Both the position numbers and the translations under genes were made by a program. The notes under the pieces are model-generated. The model searched no databases and was not told the DNA's origin. It was given only the letters and a program-made list of their open reading frames with translations. From Lentzea californiensis (GTDB lineage: Bacteria; Actinomycetota; Actinomycetes; Mycobacteriales; Pseudonocardiaceae): 64,000 nucleotides of DNA. The stretch spans positions 62,001 through 126,000 of the forward strand of contig NZ_JANBBE010000017.1 of NCBI RefSeq assembly GCF_024648825.1. The letters are read 5' to 3'. The stretch's first letter is position 1, and every line of letters starts with the position of its first letter. This document shows positions 6,468-15,999 of the stretch, piece after piece.

Positions 6468-9065
6468 TCAGCCGAGGTCTTCCACCACCGCCAGGTTGTA
6501 GTCGCTGGCGGCGGCGATGGCCAGCACGCTGCCGTCGTACTGGGGTGGAATCGTCGTCTCACCCGAATGGTCGATTCCCCAGCCGATCACAGTGCCGTTC
6601 GCCTTGAGAGCGAGGGCGTGGTCTCCGCCGAAGACGAACGAGACGACGCCGCCGTGCGCGGCCGGAGGCACCAGGGGTTCTTCCGCCCACTGGAACCCCC
6701 ACTGGAGGAGCGTCCCGTCCTCCTTCAACGCCAGCGAGCGGTTGGATCCCGCGGCGATGGCGGTCACCCGGCTGGTGGCGGCCTCCGGCACCACCGCGTA
6801 GGGCAGGCCGTCGTCACCCCAGGCGATCACCGAGCCGTCGTCCTTCAACGCCATGCTGTGACTGTCGCCGGCGGAGATCGCGATGACACCACTCTTCGCC
6901 GCCAGGGGAACCGACGTCTGCCCGGAACCGTTGTTGCCCCACGCGATGACCTCGCCGTTGTCCTTCAGCACCAGGTTGTGGGAGCCACCGGCGGAGATCG
7001 CGATCACGTCACGTGAGGCCCGCGGCGGGACCGTCGACAGTTCATCGAGATCGCGGCCCCAGGCCTCGACCGTCCCGTCCGACTTCAACGCCAGGTTGTG
7101 GTAAGTCCCGGAGGAGATCGCCACCACGCCGCTCAACGCGACCGGCACCGACGTCTGCTTTTCGGTGTTGTCGCCCCAGGCGGCGACGGAGCCGTCCGAC
7201 TTGAGCGCCAGGCAGTGCAGGTTCCCGGCGGAGACCGCGACCACACCGCTCGATGCCGCCGGCGGAACCTGCGCCACTTGTTCGAGGTGGTCGGTGCCCC
7301 AGAACTTGACGGCACCTCTCGAGATGGTGAGCTGCCGCGTGAGCACTGCGGTTCTGCCCTTGCTCCCGATGACGAGGGAGACCGTGTAAACACCCGGAGT
7401 GGAGAACCTGTGGTCGAACTCGGGGGTCTCCGCGACGGCTTCCGGCCCGTCCACACCAGGCCTCGTCACCGTCCACAGCCACAGATCCGGTCGTCCGGTG
7501 ATCTCGGCGCTGAAGTGCACCGACTCGCCGATCACCGGCCTGGGCCGCTGGATGTCGATCCGCGAGATACCCGGCGGCGCCCCCGCGGGAGCCACGGTCA
7601 CCACGGTCTCCGCCCGCACGGTGGTGCCGGTGGCGAGTGTCGAGGTGGCGCGAACGACGAACGTGCCTTCGCGCGTCCACCGGTGCCGGACGGTGCGGCC
7701 CGTCCCGGTGGTGTCGTCACCGAACGTCCAGGCCGTGCCGGCGGCCACGGGCGGGCGCAGCACCGCGGTGAGCTCGAACTCCTCGCCGACCAGGCCGTGC
7801 GTGCCGGGACTGACGACGATGGACGCCAGGGGCTTCAGACCGGGCTGGGCGGGGTTGGCCTGCCGGTCCGCCTGGCCGGGGAGTCCCAGCCCCGGTTGCT
7901 GCTTGCGGCTGTCCACCTTCGTCGCCTGGTCCACCGTGCGCGGATCAGACGTGGACGGGACGTCACCCGCGGGACCGGCGGTGTACTTGGTGAGGGTCCG
8001 GACGTCGCCGCTGAGGTCCAGCACTCCCGCGGCGTTGCCGGAGGGGTCGTTGAAGAAGACGATGTCGTCGCGGGTGATCAGTTCGAATCGTGTCGGGTGG
8101 TCGAACAGCTGGCGCTGCGCGACCACCCGGGAGCCTGCGAGATCTATGATCGTCACCTGCCCGGTCGCGTAGTCGGGCACGACCGCGTGGTCGTCGATCT
8201 CGACCGGTGTCCCCAGGTCGGAATCGGACGAACCGATCTTCACGGGGTCACCGCACCCGGAATCGAAGGAACACGAGAACAGCTCACCGCGGTCCTCGGA
8301 CGCGATCAGCACTCTCGCCCGGTCGGTGGACGTCCCGATCGTCGTCGCGTCGCGGGTGCGCTCGTCGAGCCGCATCGACCGTGTGACCGCACCCGTCTCG
8401 GGGTCGAGCAACTCGGCCGTGCCGCGGCCTGGATCCACCAGCGCCGGCCTGCCGCCGGGTGCGGTCAGCCGGCCGTTTCCGGCGGCGGAACGCGTTCGGC
8501 GTTCCCCCTCGCTGAGCCAGACCAGGTCGCCGGTCGTGTCGTCGATCGCCCACAACCGGCCCTCGTCGTCCACGGTGACGCTGTCCGGCCGGAGCGACTC
8601 CGCCAGCCGGTCGGGCTCGCCTCTCGGTTGGAGCGTCGCCGGATCCACCGAGGCGACCGTTCCACTGTGGACGTCGACCACGTACAGCAGATCAGGAGCG
8701 GACAGCAGGACCAGCTCGCCGCCGGGGGGAAGCACTTCCACCGGTGGCGAGACCTGTTCCGTGGCACTGTCGACGCTGCTGAGCCGGCCGGTCTCCCGGT
8801 CCAGCACCACGGCCGCACTTCCCCGCTGGACGACGGACAACGCCGTGCCGGCCGCTGAGACCGGCACGTGCGCCTTCACCTCGGCGGAGGCGCCGTCGAC
8901 GAGTGCCATCTCGCCGGTCTGGGTGGACGTCAGCCAGACTGAGCCCGACAGCATCCGCACCTGTGAGGTGCTGTATCCGGAGCCCACCACCAGAACGGCC
9001 GCGACGGTCGCGGCGATGGCGGTCAGCGCGATCATGAGACGGGCTCGCCGGTGCGGCGCGTTCAC
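6468..9065 (-). CDS. Surface-anchored beta-propeller/PKD/RCC1-repeat protein
   Basis: 865 residues. One N-terminal membrane helix (about 10-30) is followed by a propeller-like region (about 40-385, repeated dipeptide-spaced Asp and Gly turns), a Gln/Pro-rich linker, two PKD-like domains (about 430-620, with TAWTFGDDTT and FDHRFSTPGVYTVSLVI), and about seven RCC1-type repeats of the form VVAISAG..H.LALK.DG.V.AWG to the C-terminus. The start is a GTG with no SD of its own; it overlaps the stop of a 27-codon ORF, which implies translational coupling. It is the last gene of the MoxR-DUF58-transglutaminase operon. It probably binds ligands or proteins outside the membrane; there is no sign of an enzymatic site. 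Confidence 0.85.
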   Translation of the reverse strand: MNAPHRRARLMIALTAIAATVAAVLVVGSGYSTSQVRMLSGSVWLTSTQTGEMALVDGASAEVKAHVPVSAAGTALSVVQRGSAAVVLDRETGRLSSVDSATEQVSPPVEVLPPGGELVLLSAPDLLYVVDVHSGTVASVDPATLQPRGEPDRLAESLRPDSVTVDDEGRLWAIDDTTGDLVWLSEGERRTRSAAGNGRLTAPGGRPALVDPGRGTAELLDPETGAVTRSMRLDERTRDATTIGTSTDRARVLIASEDRGELFSCSFDSGCGDPVKIGSSDSDLGTPVEIDDHAVVPDYATGQVTIIDLAGSRVVAQRQLFDHPTRFELITRDDIVFFNDPSGNAAGVLDLSGDVRTLTKYTAGPAGDVPSTSDPRTVDQATKVDSRKQQPGLGLPGQADRQANPAQPGLKPLASIVVSPGTHGLVGEEFELTAVLRPPVAAGTAWTFGDDTTGTGRTVRHRWTREGTFVVRATSTLATGTTVRAETVVTVAPAGAPPGISRIDIQRPRPVIGESVHFSAEITGRPDLWLWTVTRPGVDGPEAVAETPEFDHRFSTPGVYTVSLVIGSKGRTAVLTRQLTISRGAVKFWGTDHLEQVAQVPPAASSGVVAVSAGNLHCLALKSDGSVAAWGDNTEKQTSVPVALSGVVAISSGTYHNLALKSDGTVEAWGRDLDELSTVPPRASRDVIAISAGGSHNLVLKDNGEVIAWGNNGSGQTSVPLAAKSGVIAISAGDSHSMALKDDGSVIAWGDDGLPYAVVPEAATSRVTAIAAGSNRSLALKEDGTLLQWGFQWAEEPLVPPAAHGGVVSFVFGGDHALALKANGTVIGWGIDHSGETTIPPQYDGSVLAIAAASDYNLAVVEDLG

Positions 9066-9145
9066 GCCGTCACGACCAGGTTGTCGCCACTGCTCGCGGA
9101 GGCGGCGATGCCGGCCTCCTGCGGCGCCAGGGCACCTCTGTCCAT
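9062..9145 (-). CDS. 27-codon ORF translationally coupled to the RCC1 gene
   Basis: ATG at 9145 follows AAAAGGGGA at good spacing and the ORF ends in a TGA that overlaps the GTG start of the RCC1 protein gene. The downstream GTG has no SD, so this ORF may load ribosomes for it. The peptide ends GIAASASSGDNLVVTA, which weakly resembles the end of an RCC1 repeat, so it could also be the remnant of a duplicated repeat. No independent function is claimed. Confidence 0.45.
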   Translation of the reverse strand: MDRGALAPQEAGIAASASSGDNLVVTA

Positions 9146-9234
9146 CGCGATGATTCCCCTTTTCGTCGCGGGTGGTAAGAGCGAACGAGCAAAGCCTTGT
9201 CTCTCAGCGCTGTCACGATTTCGGTGCGCGCAAG

Positions 9235-11448
9235 TCATCGGTACCGTCCCGTCTCCAGGTCGTCCTTCGCCTGGCGACGGCGACGAGCGGTGCTCCACGC
9301 GGTCCACAGCGGGCGTGGATCGGCCGCCGCACGCCACCGCGCCGCCGACACGCGTCCCGGGTAGAGCCCGGCGGTCAGCCGCTCCAGGAGTTCCCAGGCC
9401 TGGTCGGCTTCCCGCTGGCCGACGTGATCGGGGGCGTAGACCGCTCTGGTGGCCAGCTCGGCGGCGGCCTCCACGGGGTTCGCCGCGGCGCCCAGGCTGT
9501 CGCGCACGTGTTCGGCCACCTCGTGAAAGGTCAGCGAGACCGGTGGTGCGACACCGCGCTCGGCCAGCCGGTCCATCTGTTCCTGCCACGCACCGAGCAC
9601 CTGCGCCGCGTGATCAGGTGCACGCCGCCGCCGTTTCCGGCGGCGGGCTTTCGCGATGACCACGCCTGCGGCCGCGACCACGACGAGGAGTGCGATCCCC
9701 GGGGCCAGCACCCAGGTGCCGTTCAGGACCGCGGTCCAGCCGGCAGCCTGGTCGCCCGCGAGTTCACCGGCCGGTGACTCGGCGGGCTGGGCGATGTTCG
9801 CGCTCGTCGGCGGGGCAGCGCTCGGAGGGACCACGCGCGGTGCCTCCGGCGGCGGGTTCGCGGTGCTCGTGGACGTGGGGACAGTGGGATCGAACGCGAC
9901 CCAGCCGTAGCCGGCGAAGTGCACCTCGGACCAGGCGTGGGCGTCGGCGGTGGTGACCTGGAAGACGCCGTCGCGGTGGTTGCGCAGGCGGTACCCGACC
10001 GCGACTCTGGCCGGGAACCCCCACATCCGTGCGAGCACGGTGAACGCGGCGGCGTTCTGCTCCGCGTAGCCGCCTCCGGAGACGCCGTCGGCGAACAGAC
10101 GGGCCAAGGAGGCGTAGGAATGCCCTGGGGGGCCGTTCAACCGGTACGACATGCCCTGCAGGTACGCGGAGAGCGACATGAGCCGTTGGTAGGCCGTCCC
10201 CGTGTAGCGGTCGGCCAGTTCACGCAGAACCGCCGGCGCACCGGCGGGCAGCGGTGGCGAGTGGTTCGGGGTCGTCGAGACCTCCCACAACTCGGGTCCG
10301 GCCGGGGCGATCTCTCCCGTCACGTCGTAGCCGAGTCCCTGAGGAAGGGGGCCGGTGCCGACCGCGACGCCCGAGCCCGCGTCGAACCCGAACCAGCCGG
10401 AGGGCTGACCCGCCGCGGCCAGCCTCGTCGGCCAACCCACGACCGGCAGGTACGGGCCCGGGAACTCCTTCAGTTCGATGCGGGCGGCCACCTGCCGGCT
10501 GTGATCCATTTCGGGGTCCGCGGTCAGCCGGTTCCCGGCTACGCGGTAGGTCCCGGACGAGGTCCAGGTGGTGCCGTCGAACTCGTCCAGAGCGGCGGTG
10601 CGCACCCGCTCGAGGAGTTCCGAGGACTCGGGATCCGCCCGCACCGTGAACAACGTGCGCGGAGGAGACTCGGCCAACTGTCTCTTCAGCTGGGCCAGCG
10701 GGGTGATCGTGCCGGTGTTCTGGATCGGTGGCGCGAGCAGGTCACGCGGGTCGAACCGGGCGCCGTCGGAGGTCAGGGACACCACCTGCGCACCGCCCAC
10801 GCCGAGCAGCGCGCTGGCGGCGAGCGTCGCTGCCACGGCCGTGAGGGCTGTGACCGGTGCACCTGGCCGGGTCTGCACCCGGACCGTCGCGTCAACCGCG
10901 CCGTGGCGGGTGCGCAGCGCGGTCAGCACGAGAGCCAGAACCAGGAACACGACGGTGGCGGCCGGGTGTGCTCCTGTCTGGTTGCCCACGACGAGGAGCG
11001 CGAACACGAGGCTCGTCAACGGCGGCAGCAGCGGAGCGAGGACGCTGCGCGTCCGCAGGACGAGCACGACCGACGAGAACGCCGCCGCCCAGGTCACCAG
11101 GGCCGGCGCCGCCAGCAGTTCACCCCAGGTGTCGGCGGGCGTGGTGACGGTGAGCAGACGGTTCCAACTGCCGCGCACGCCGTCGAACACGGCCGGCGCG
11201 GCACCACCGAACACGCCGTAGATCATGACGAGGGCCAGCCCGGTGACGCCCGACACCACCGATGTCCACGTGCGCGGATGTCCCAGAGCGGCACCCACTC
11301 CGCCGGCGAGGCACGCGAGCGCGAGCACCGGCAGATAGCTGTACGAGGTGAAAAACCCTTGGTACACCAGCGTTGCGGCGGTACAGGCGCCCATCGCCAG
11401 AGCCACCTCGGTCAGGGGGATGCCCGGTGCGAACCTCCGCTGGTTCAT
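9235..11448 (-). CDS. Transglutaminase-like membrane protein (TgpA/DUF3488 type) lacking the expected Cys
   Basis: 737 residues: N-terminal cluster of about six membrane helices, a periplasm-type transglutaminase core (about 420-525), one more membrane helix near 590-610, and a helical DUF4129-like tail. In this family the core usually reads G-x-C-E-x-x-A-x-A-F; here it is GGYAEQNAAAF, with Ala462 (codon 10063-10065) in the Cys position. The His (AHAWSEVHF) and Asp (FDPT) of the triad are present. It may be a non-catalytic binding protein. It overlaps the DUF58 gene by 4 nt, the standard MoxR-DUF58-transglutaminase order. Confidence 0.85.
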   Translation of the reverse strand: MNQRRFAPGIPLTEVALAMGACTAATLVYQGFFTSYSYLPVLALACLAGGVGAALGHPRTWTSVVSGVTGLALVMIYGVFGGAAPAVFDGVRGSWNRLLTVTTPADTWGELLAAPALVTWAAAFSSVVLVLRTRSVLAPLLPPLTSLVFALLVVGNQTGAHPAATVVFLVLALVLTALRTRHGAVDATVRVQTRPGAPVTALTAVAATLAASALLGVGGAQVVSLTSDGARFDPRDLLAPPIQNTGTITPLAQLKRQLAESPPRTLFTVRADPESSELLERVRTAALDEFDGTTWTSSGTYRVAGNRLTADPEMDHSRQVAARIELKEFPGPYLPVVGWPTRLAAAGQPSGWFGFDAGSGVAVGTGPLPQGLGYDVTGEIAPAGPELWEVSTTPNHSPPLPAGAPAVLRELADRYTGTAYQRLMSLSAYLQGMSYRLNGPPGHSYASLARLFADGVSGGGYAEQNAAAFTVLARMWGFPARVAVGYRLRNHRDGVFQVTTADAHAWSEVHFAGYGWVAFDPTVPTSTSTANPPPEAPRVVPPSAAPPTSANIAQPAESPAGELAGDQAAGWTAVLNGTWVLAPGIALLVVVAAAGVVIAKARRRKRRRRAPDHAAQVLGAWQEQMDRLAERGVAPPVSLTFHEVAEHVRDSLGAAANPVEAAAELATRAVYAPDHVGQREADQAWELLERLTAGLYPGRVSAARWRAAADPRPLWTAWSTARRRRQAKDDLETGRYR

Positions 11449-12614
11449 CGCAGCACCAGCCGGTTCCAGCCGGCGGCGAACTTCTCACTGGCCGGCGCGG
11501 CGACCGAGAGCACACCGCGTGGCCTCGGCGTCGCAGCGGTGTCCTGTGAGACCAACTGGGCGAGACCGACCGAGAGGAAACGGGGACGCAGCGCCATCAG
11601 CAGCTGTGCCGTTTCCGCGTCCACCCGGCCGGTGACGACCACCAGCGCGACGCCCTGGCTCCTGGAGACGACGTCCCGCACCAGGTCCGGGAGTGCGGCG
11701 AGGCCCAGGTCCTCGGCGCGGTCGTCCACAGCGGACAGGAGTTCCAGCGCCGCGCTGCTCGACTCACCACTGGCTCCCCGCGTGGTGCACAACCGGAGCG
11801 GCAGCCCCGACCGTTCCGCCGCGACGCAGAGCGAGGCGGCGACCCTGACCGCGTCCTCGAACAGGCCTCCGGTGTACGGCGTGGAACTCGTGTTCAGGAC
11901 GACCAGCTGGCGCGGCTCGTCGGGCACCACCAGATGACGGGTCATCACGGTGCCGGTCCGGGCCGTCGCGCCCCAGTGGATGCGTCGCCAGTCGTCGCCG
12001 GGTGCGTACTCCCGCAGGCTGTGGAACGCCACACCGCCGAGAGACGTGCTGCTGGTCGTCTGGCCTTCGGAGTCCTGTGGGCCACCGTCGACGGCCGTGG
12101 ACAGGTGGTGCACTCGCGGATAGACGTGCAGGGCGAGTTCGGCACCGGCCGCGCGGCCGCGGTGCAGCAGCCGCAGGGGATCCGAGTGCCCGAGCAGCAC
12201 CGGCGGGATCAGGTAGCGCCCGCGCCGGCTCGCCGGCAGCGGGTAGCTGACCGTGCAGCTGTGACCGGCGGCCAGTGCGGGCACGGTGACCGTGGTGCGG
12301 TTTCCCGCGACGGTTTCGGTGACCATCAGCGGTGGGCTGCGGCGGCGACCCACGTTCATGACGGTCAATGCGCCCTGTGCTGCCTCGCCCTCGAACACGC
12401 GGCGAGGCTGGATCTCCCGCACGACGGTCAGCTTCGGAGTCGCCAGCAGCCACAGGGCCGCGACCAGCAGGGTGCCCGCGGCCGCCAGGCCCAGCGTCAC
12501 CAGTTCCGGGTAGCCCGCCCACACCCCGGCGGCGACCAGGCACACGGCGGCGAGCGCCATCCAGGCCCCGGCCGAGGTCAGGCCGGTTCTGCTGAGCCGG
12601 GAGGCGGCGCTCAT
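11445..12614 (-). CDS. DUF58-domain protein
   Basis: 389 residues with two N-terminal membrane helices (about 14-60) and a large soluble region containing the DUF58 signature around YAPGDDWRRIHWGATARTG. In known loci DUF58 proteins are vWA-like partners of MoxR ATPases. The start ATG overlaps the MoxR stop (ATGA), and its own stop overlaps the transglutaminase start. Likely part of a membrane-associated complex assembled or remodelled by the MoxR ATPase. Confidence 0.88.
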   Translation of the reverse strand: MSAASRLSRTGLTSAGAWMALAAVCLVAAGVWAGYPELVTLGLAAAGTLLVAALWLLATPKLTVVREIQPRRVFEGEAAQGALTVMNVGRRRSPPLMVTETVAGNRTTVTVPALAAGHSCTVSYPLPASRRGRYLIPPVLLGHSDPLRLLHRGRAAGAELALHVYPRVHHLSTAVDGGPQDSEGQTTSSTSLGGVAFHSLREYAPGDDWRRIHWGATARTGTVMTRHLVVPDEPRQLVVLNTSSTPYTGGLFEDAVRVAASLCVAAERSGLPLRLCTTRGASGESSSAALELLSAVDDRAEDLGLAALPDLVRDVVSRSQGVALVVVTGRVDAETAQLLMALRPRFLSVGLAQLVSQDTAATPRPRGVLSVAAPASEKFAAGWNRLVLR

Positions 12615-13567
12615 CGGCCAGCCGGCACCGGCGCGGTCGCCAGGACGTCGCCGAGCACCGATTCCGAGGTGCGTTGCTGGATGCGGGCTTCCGGGGTGAG
12701 CAGCAGGCGGTGGTTCAGCACGGGGACGGCCACGGCCTTCACGTCGTCCGCCGTCACGTACGGACGGCCCGCGGCCAGTGCGTAGGCCTGTGCCGCGGTG
12801 ATCATGGAGATGCCGCCTCGCGGGCTCACGCCCAGTTCCACGTCGGGGTGGACTCGGGTGGCGCGGACCAGGCGGGCGACGTACTCGCGGAGGTCGTCGG
12901 CCACGCGTTGTTCGCGGACCGCCCGGATCATCAGGCGGAGGTCGTCGAGCTCCATCACGGACTTGAGCTCGTCCGGGCGGCGGCGGGTGACGCCGTAGGA
13001 CAGGATGCTGACCTCGTCGGCCAGGTTCTCCGGGTAGCCGATGCTGATGCGCATCATGAACCTGTCCAGCTGCGCTTCCGGCAGGGCGTAGGTGCCCTGG
13101 TGCTCGACCGGGTTCTGGGTGGCGATGCACAGGAACGGGTAGGGCACGGGGATCGGGCGGCCGTCGACGGTCACCTGGCCCTCGGCCATGACCTCCAGCA
13201 GTGCCGACTGGGTCTTGGGGGAGGCCCGGTTGATCTCGTCGCCCAGCAGGATGTGGGTGAAGACGGGGCCCTGGCGGAACTCGAAGCGCGAGCGGCCCTG
13301 GTCGTACACCTGCACGCCGGTCACGTCGGACGGGAGCAGGTCGGGGGTGAACTGGATGCGCTTCACCTCCGCGCCCGCGATCGAGCGCGCGATCGCCTTG
13401 GCGAGCGAGGTCTTCGCCACGCCCGGTACGTCCTCGATCAGCAGGTGGCCCTCGGCGAGCAGGCACACGAGTGCCAGTCTGACCACCTCGGGCTTGCCGC
13501 GGATGAAGTCCTCGACGTTCGCGGCCAGCGCCTCGAACCTGCGCTGGAAAATCGCCGCATCGGACAC
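12611..13567 (-). CDS. MoxR-family AAA+ ATPase
   Basis: 318 residues. Walker A-like loop EDVPGVAKTSLAK, Walker B ILLGDEINRA, sensor 1 ATQNP and the MoxR phrase HQGTYALPEAQLDRF are all present. The GTG at 13567 is chosen because the protein then begins at the usual MoxR position (SDAAIFQRRFEAL) with GGGGGCG upstream. It is probably a chaperone for assembly or activation of the DUF58 and transglutaminase-like partners encoded by the next two overlapping genes. It lies 35 nt after an HTH-TPR regulator gene on the same strand. Confidence 0.92.
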   Translation of the reverse strand: MSDAAIFQRRFEALAANVEDFIRGKPEVVRLALVCLLAEGHLLIEDVPGVAKTSLAKAIARSIAGAEVKRIQFTPDLLPSDVTGVQVYDQGRSRFEFRQGPVFTHILLGDEINRASPKTQSALLEVMAEGQVTVDGRPIPVPYPFLCIATQNPVEHQGTYALPEAQLDRFMMRISIGYPENLADEVSILSYGVTRRRPDELKSVMELDDLRLMIRAVREQRVADDLREYVARLVRATRVHPDVELGVSPRGGISMITAAQAYALAAGRPYVTADDVKAVAVPVLNHRLLLTPEARIQQRTSESVLGDVLATAPVPAGR

Positions 13568-13602
13568 TTCAACGCCCCCATCGTGCTGTGTTCGGTGAAT
13601 CG

Positions 13603-14904
13603 TTAGTGGAGCTGACTGCGCAGTGCCGCGTTGAGGCGGGGGTAGACCTCGCTGACCGAGGCCTGCTTGCGCTCGCGGCCGAGGAGGCGGGCCAGGTGTT
13701 TGAGGTCCTGGCGCACGGTGGCCGAGTCGACCAGGTCGGCGGCGTCGAGGACCTTCGCGGTCAACGCGCTGGCGTGGTCGATGTCGCCGGCGCTGGCGTA
13801 GGCGAGGGCCCGGCGGGCGCCGAAGCGCGCGTGCGTGCGGTGGGCGCTGTCCGGTACGAGGGACAGCTGGCGGTCGAACGCGTCCGCCGCCTGGCGGGAC
13901 TGGCCCAGGTCGTGCAGGCACCAGGCCTCGACGAGGCTGATCAGGTCGGCGCCGCTGACCGAGGCCGAACCCATGACCATGCCGTCGGCGGTGTCCGCCC
14001 TGGCGAGCAGGACGGCGGCGCGGTCGAGCGCGCGCCGGCAGTTGTCGTAGTCGCAGGCCAGCGCGTGGCCCTGGGCCTCGCGCAACGCGGCGAGCCCCTG
14101 GACGCGGGGGGAGGTGCCGGGTGCGGCCTGCGCCTGCTGCGCCAGGTCGACGGTGCCGGCGGCGTCCTCGCGGTAGAGCGTGATCAACGCCTGCCTGATC
14201 AGCGAGTACGTGGCCATCTCGGTGTCACCGGCCGCGGCGCCCATCTCGACGGCGTTGCGGGTCCACCACATCGCGGCCCTGTCGTCACCGGCCTCCTGGG
14301 CCATCCACCCGGCGTACTCGCTGTAGCGGGCGGCGAGCCCCAGCAGCTGTTCGCGCACGGGGGTGGGCGCGCCGTTGGCCATGCCGCGCAACGTGTGGGT
14401 GTGCACCGTGACCATCGGCAGCACCACGCTGGGGCTCGTCGTCTGCCCCAGCTTCCTGACCTCGGTGAACAACGAGCGGAACGCCGCCAGGGTGCCGTCG
14501 TGGGCGGCGCTCGCGGAGGCGGCGCGGGGAGCCCCCAGCGTCAGTCCGAACAACGAGGCGGCGCCCGCCGCGATCGCCTCGCGCCGAGGCATCGGAACCA
14601 TCCAGCTCGACCCGTCCGGAGCCATGCTCATCACCCACACTTCGCCGTCGCCGTCGGCCGCGACGGCAGCGAGCGGGCTCGCGGGGGCGGGCTGGTCCAC
14701 CAGGGCTGCCAGACGTCCACCGGCTCCGAGAACCGCGTCGCAGCGCCGGGCCAGATCAACACCTGGTTGCTTGAATCCAGTCTCGATCTTGCCCAGATAG
14801 CCCTTGCTGTAGTGGAGCTGCTGCGCCAGCGCCGCCAGCGACAGGCCCGCCGCGGTGCGCAGGCGCCGCAGCTCCACCCCAAAGACATCCGACTGCTCAG
14901 CCAT
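13603..14904 (-). CDS. XRE-type HTH regulator with a helical (TPR-like) C-terminal domain
   Basis: 433 residues. The N-terminal HTH (about 8-65: LRRLRTAAGLSLAALAQQLHYSKGYLGKIETG) is followed by a long alpha-helical region resembling the TPR-like sensor half of large actinomycete XRE regulators. The ATG at 14904 has GGCGGGGACG upstream. The gene directly precedes the MoxR operon on the same strand and could be its first gene or its regulator. The ligand is unknown. Confidence 0.8.
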   Translation of the reverse strand: MAEQSDVFGVELRRLRTAAGLSLAALAQQLHYSKGYLGKIETGFKQPGVDLARRCDAVLGAGGRLAALVDQPAPASPLAAVAADGDGEVWVMSMAPDGSSWMVPMPRREAIAAGAASLFGLTLGAPRAASASAAHDGTLAAFRSLFTEVRKLGQTTSPSVVLPMVTVHTHTLRGMANGAPTPVREQLLGLAARYSEYAGWMAQEAGDDRAAMWWTRNAVEMGAAAGDTEMATYSLIRQALITLYREDAAGTVDLAQQAQAAPGTSPRVQGLAALREAQGHALACDYDNCRRALDRAAVLLARADTADGMVMGSASVSGADLISLVEAWCLHDLGQSRQAADAFDRQLSLVPDSAHRTHARFGARRALAYASAGDIDHASALTAKVLDAADLVDSATVRQDLKHLARLLGRERKQASVSEVYPRLNAALRSQLH

Positions 14905-15351
14905 TCGTCCCCGCCCTCGACCGCCGCTCCCAGCGGCCGGTGAATCGACCGTTGCAGACTACTGAGCCGCTGGTCGCAGGCCCAGTCCCCGGAGCGCCGG
15001 CGTCGGCGGACGCCTGGCTGACTCCGAGTCTGATCCGCCGCCCGGCCGAATCCCAGGCGTCTCCCGTCGCCTTCGTGATCGGGAGACGGGAGACCCCTGC
15101 CCCGCGGAGTCGTTGCGGGACATGCTGGTTCCGGACGGCACGCAAGACGTCGTCCGGTTTCTGGGGGTGTGGCGGCAGGCCGGGGCTGGGGGCTCAGTCC
15201 TGCCGCCACAGACAAACGTCGAGAAGGGGAACCGAAGAGTGAACAGGGACTGGACGGGCGCGCCCTCCTGACCACGCGTCACCCGGTCGTGCACCCGGTC
15301 AACTGCGCCGAATCGGCGCCAGAAGATCACGGATGTGCTGAACTGGACGGC
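14905..15351. other. Intergenic region between divergent genes
   Basis: 447 bp between the HTH-TPR regulator (minus) and the DUF3558 lipoprotein (plus). It should hold both promoters. An open frame extends upstream of the lipoprotein start from 15169, but it lacks signal-peptide logic and coding resemblance. I see no RNA gene or strong repeat here. Confidence 0.4.
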
Positions 15352-15999
15352 ATGGGCACGCGCACGATCCGCTACACCGCACTACTGGCCTGCATCGCGG
15401 TTCTCACGGCCTGCACCGCGCCGCCCGAACCGCCGGTGGCCTCGCCGGGACCGGAGCTGGACCCGCAGGCGGTCAACTACGACAACCTCGACTTCGTGAA
15501 GTCACGGCCCGCCGTCTTCGACAACAAGTGCGGCACGCTTCCGCGCGATCTCCAGTCGGTGCTCGGGCTGGAGTCGAAGCCCGCCGACGGCATGGGTGGC
15601 GGCTGCAACGCGCGGGAGTCGTGGGGGAACCTCTCGATCCACCTGTTCAGCCCGATGTCGAACCGCAAGTCGCGGGCCCAGTACTTCTCCGACGCCTGGA
15701 ACGGCGATCTGGGCGCGGGCGGCTACTTCCAGCGGTCGATTCTGCTGGACCGCTACTACGCCGTCACCAAGATCGCCGGTTCGGTCAACGACAGCTGCAC
15801 GGTCACCGTCGACACCGGCTCCGAGCAGCCGTTCGAGGTCACGGCCTCGATGGACTTCGACGAGAGCATGGCGCTGTCGGCCCAGGACGTCGACCAGCCG
15901 ATCGACCGCGCCCTGCGCGACTTCTGCCCCAGGGCCAAGGAGGCGGCGGAGAAGCTGCTGCCGCTGCTCGACGAGAACGGCGGCAGCCGCGCGGGCTGA
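15352..15999 (+). CDS. DUF3558-family lipoprotein
   Basis: 215 residues. The signal peptide (TIRYTALLACIAVLTAC) ends in a lipobox LTAC at about residues 18-21, so it is predicted to be lipid-anchored on the outer face of the membrane. Conserved features of the family are visible: a CG-type Cys near residue 60 (NKCGTL), a second Cys (GGCNARE) and a Cys near the end (FCPRA). The ATG at 15352 places the signal peptide correctly. The function of DUF3558 proteins is unknown. It is convergent with the ABC permease gene, with a shared hairpin across the stops. Confidence 0.82.
   Translation: MGTRTIRYTALLACIAVLTACTAPPEPPVASPGPELDPQAVNYDNLDFVKSRPAVFDNKCGTLPRDLQSVLGLESKPADGMGGGCNARESWGNLSIHLFSPMSNRKSRAQYFSDAWNGDLGAGGYFQRSILLDRYYAVTKIAGSVNDSCTVTVDTGSEQPFEVTASMDFDESMALSAQDVDQPIDRALRDFCPRAKEAAEKLLPLLDENGGSRAG

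Noticed and set aside
7098..8858. Long plus-strand open frame opposite the RCC1 gene
   Set aside because: Arg/Gly/Pro-rich composition typical of an antisense frame in high-GC coding DNA; the minus-strand protein has clear domains.
15169..15351. N-terminal extension of the DUF3558 lipoprotein
   Set aside because: It would bury the signal peptide and lipobox about 80 residues inside the protein.
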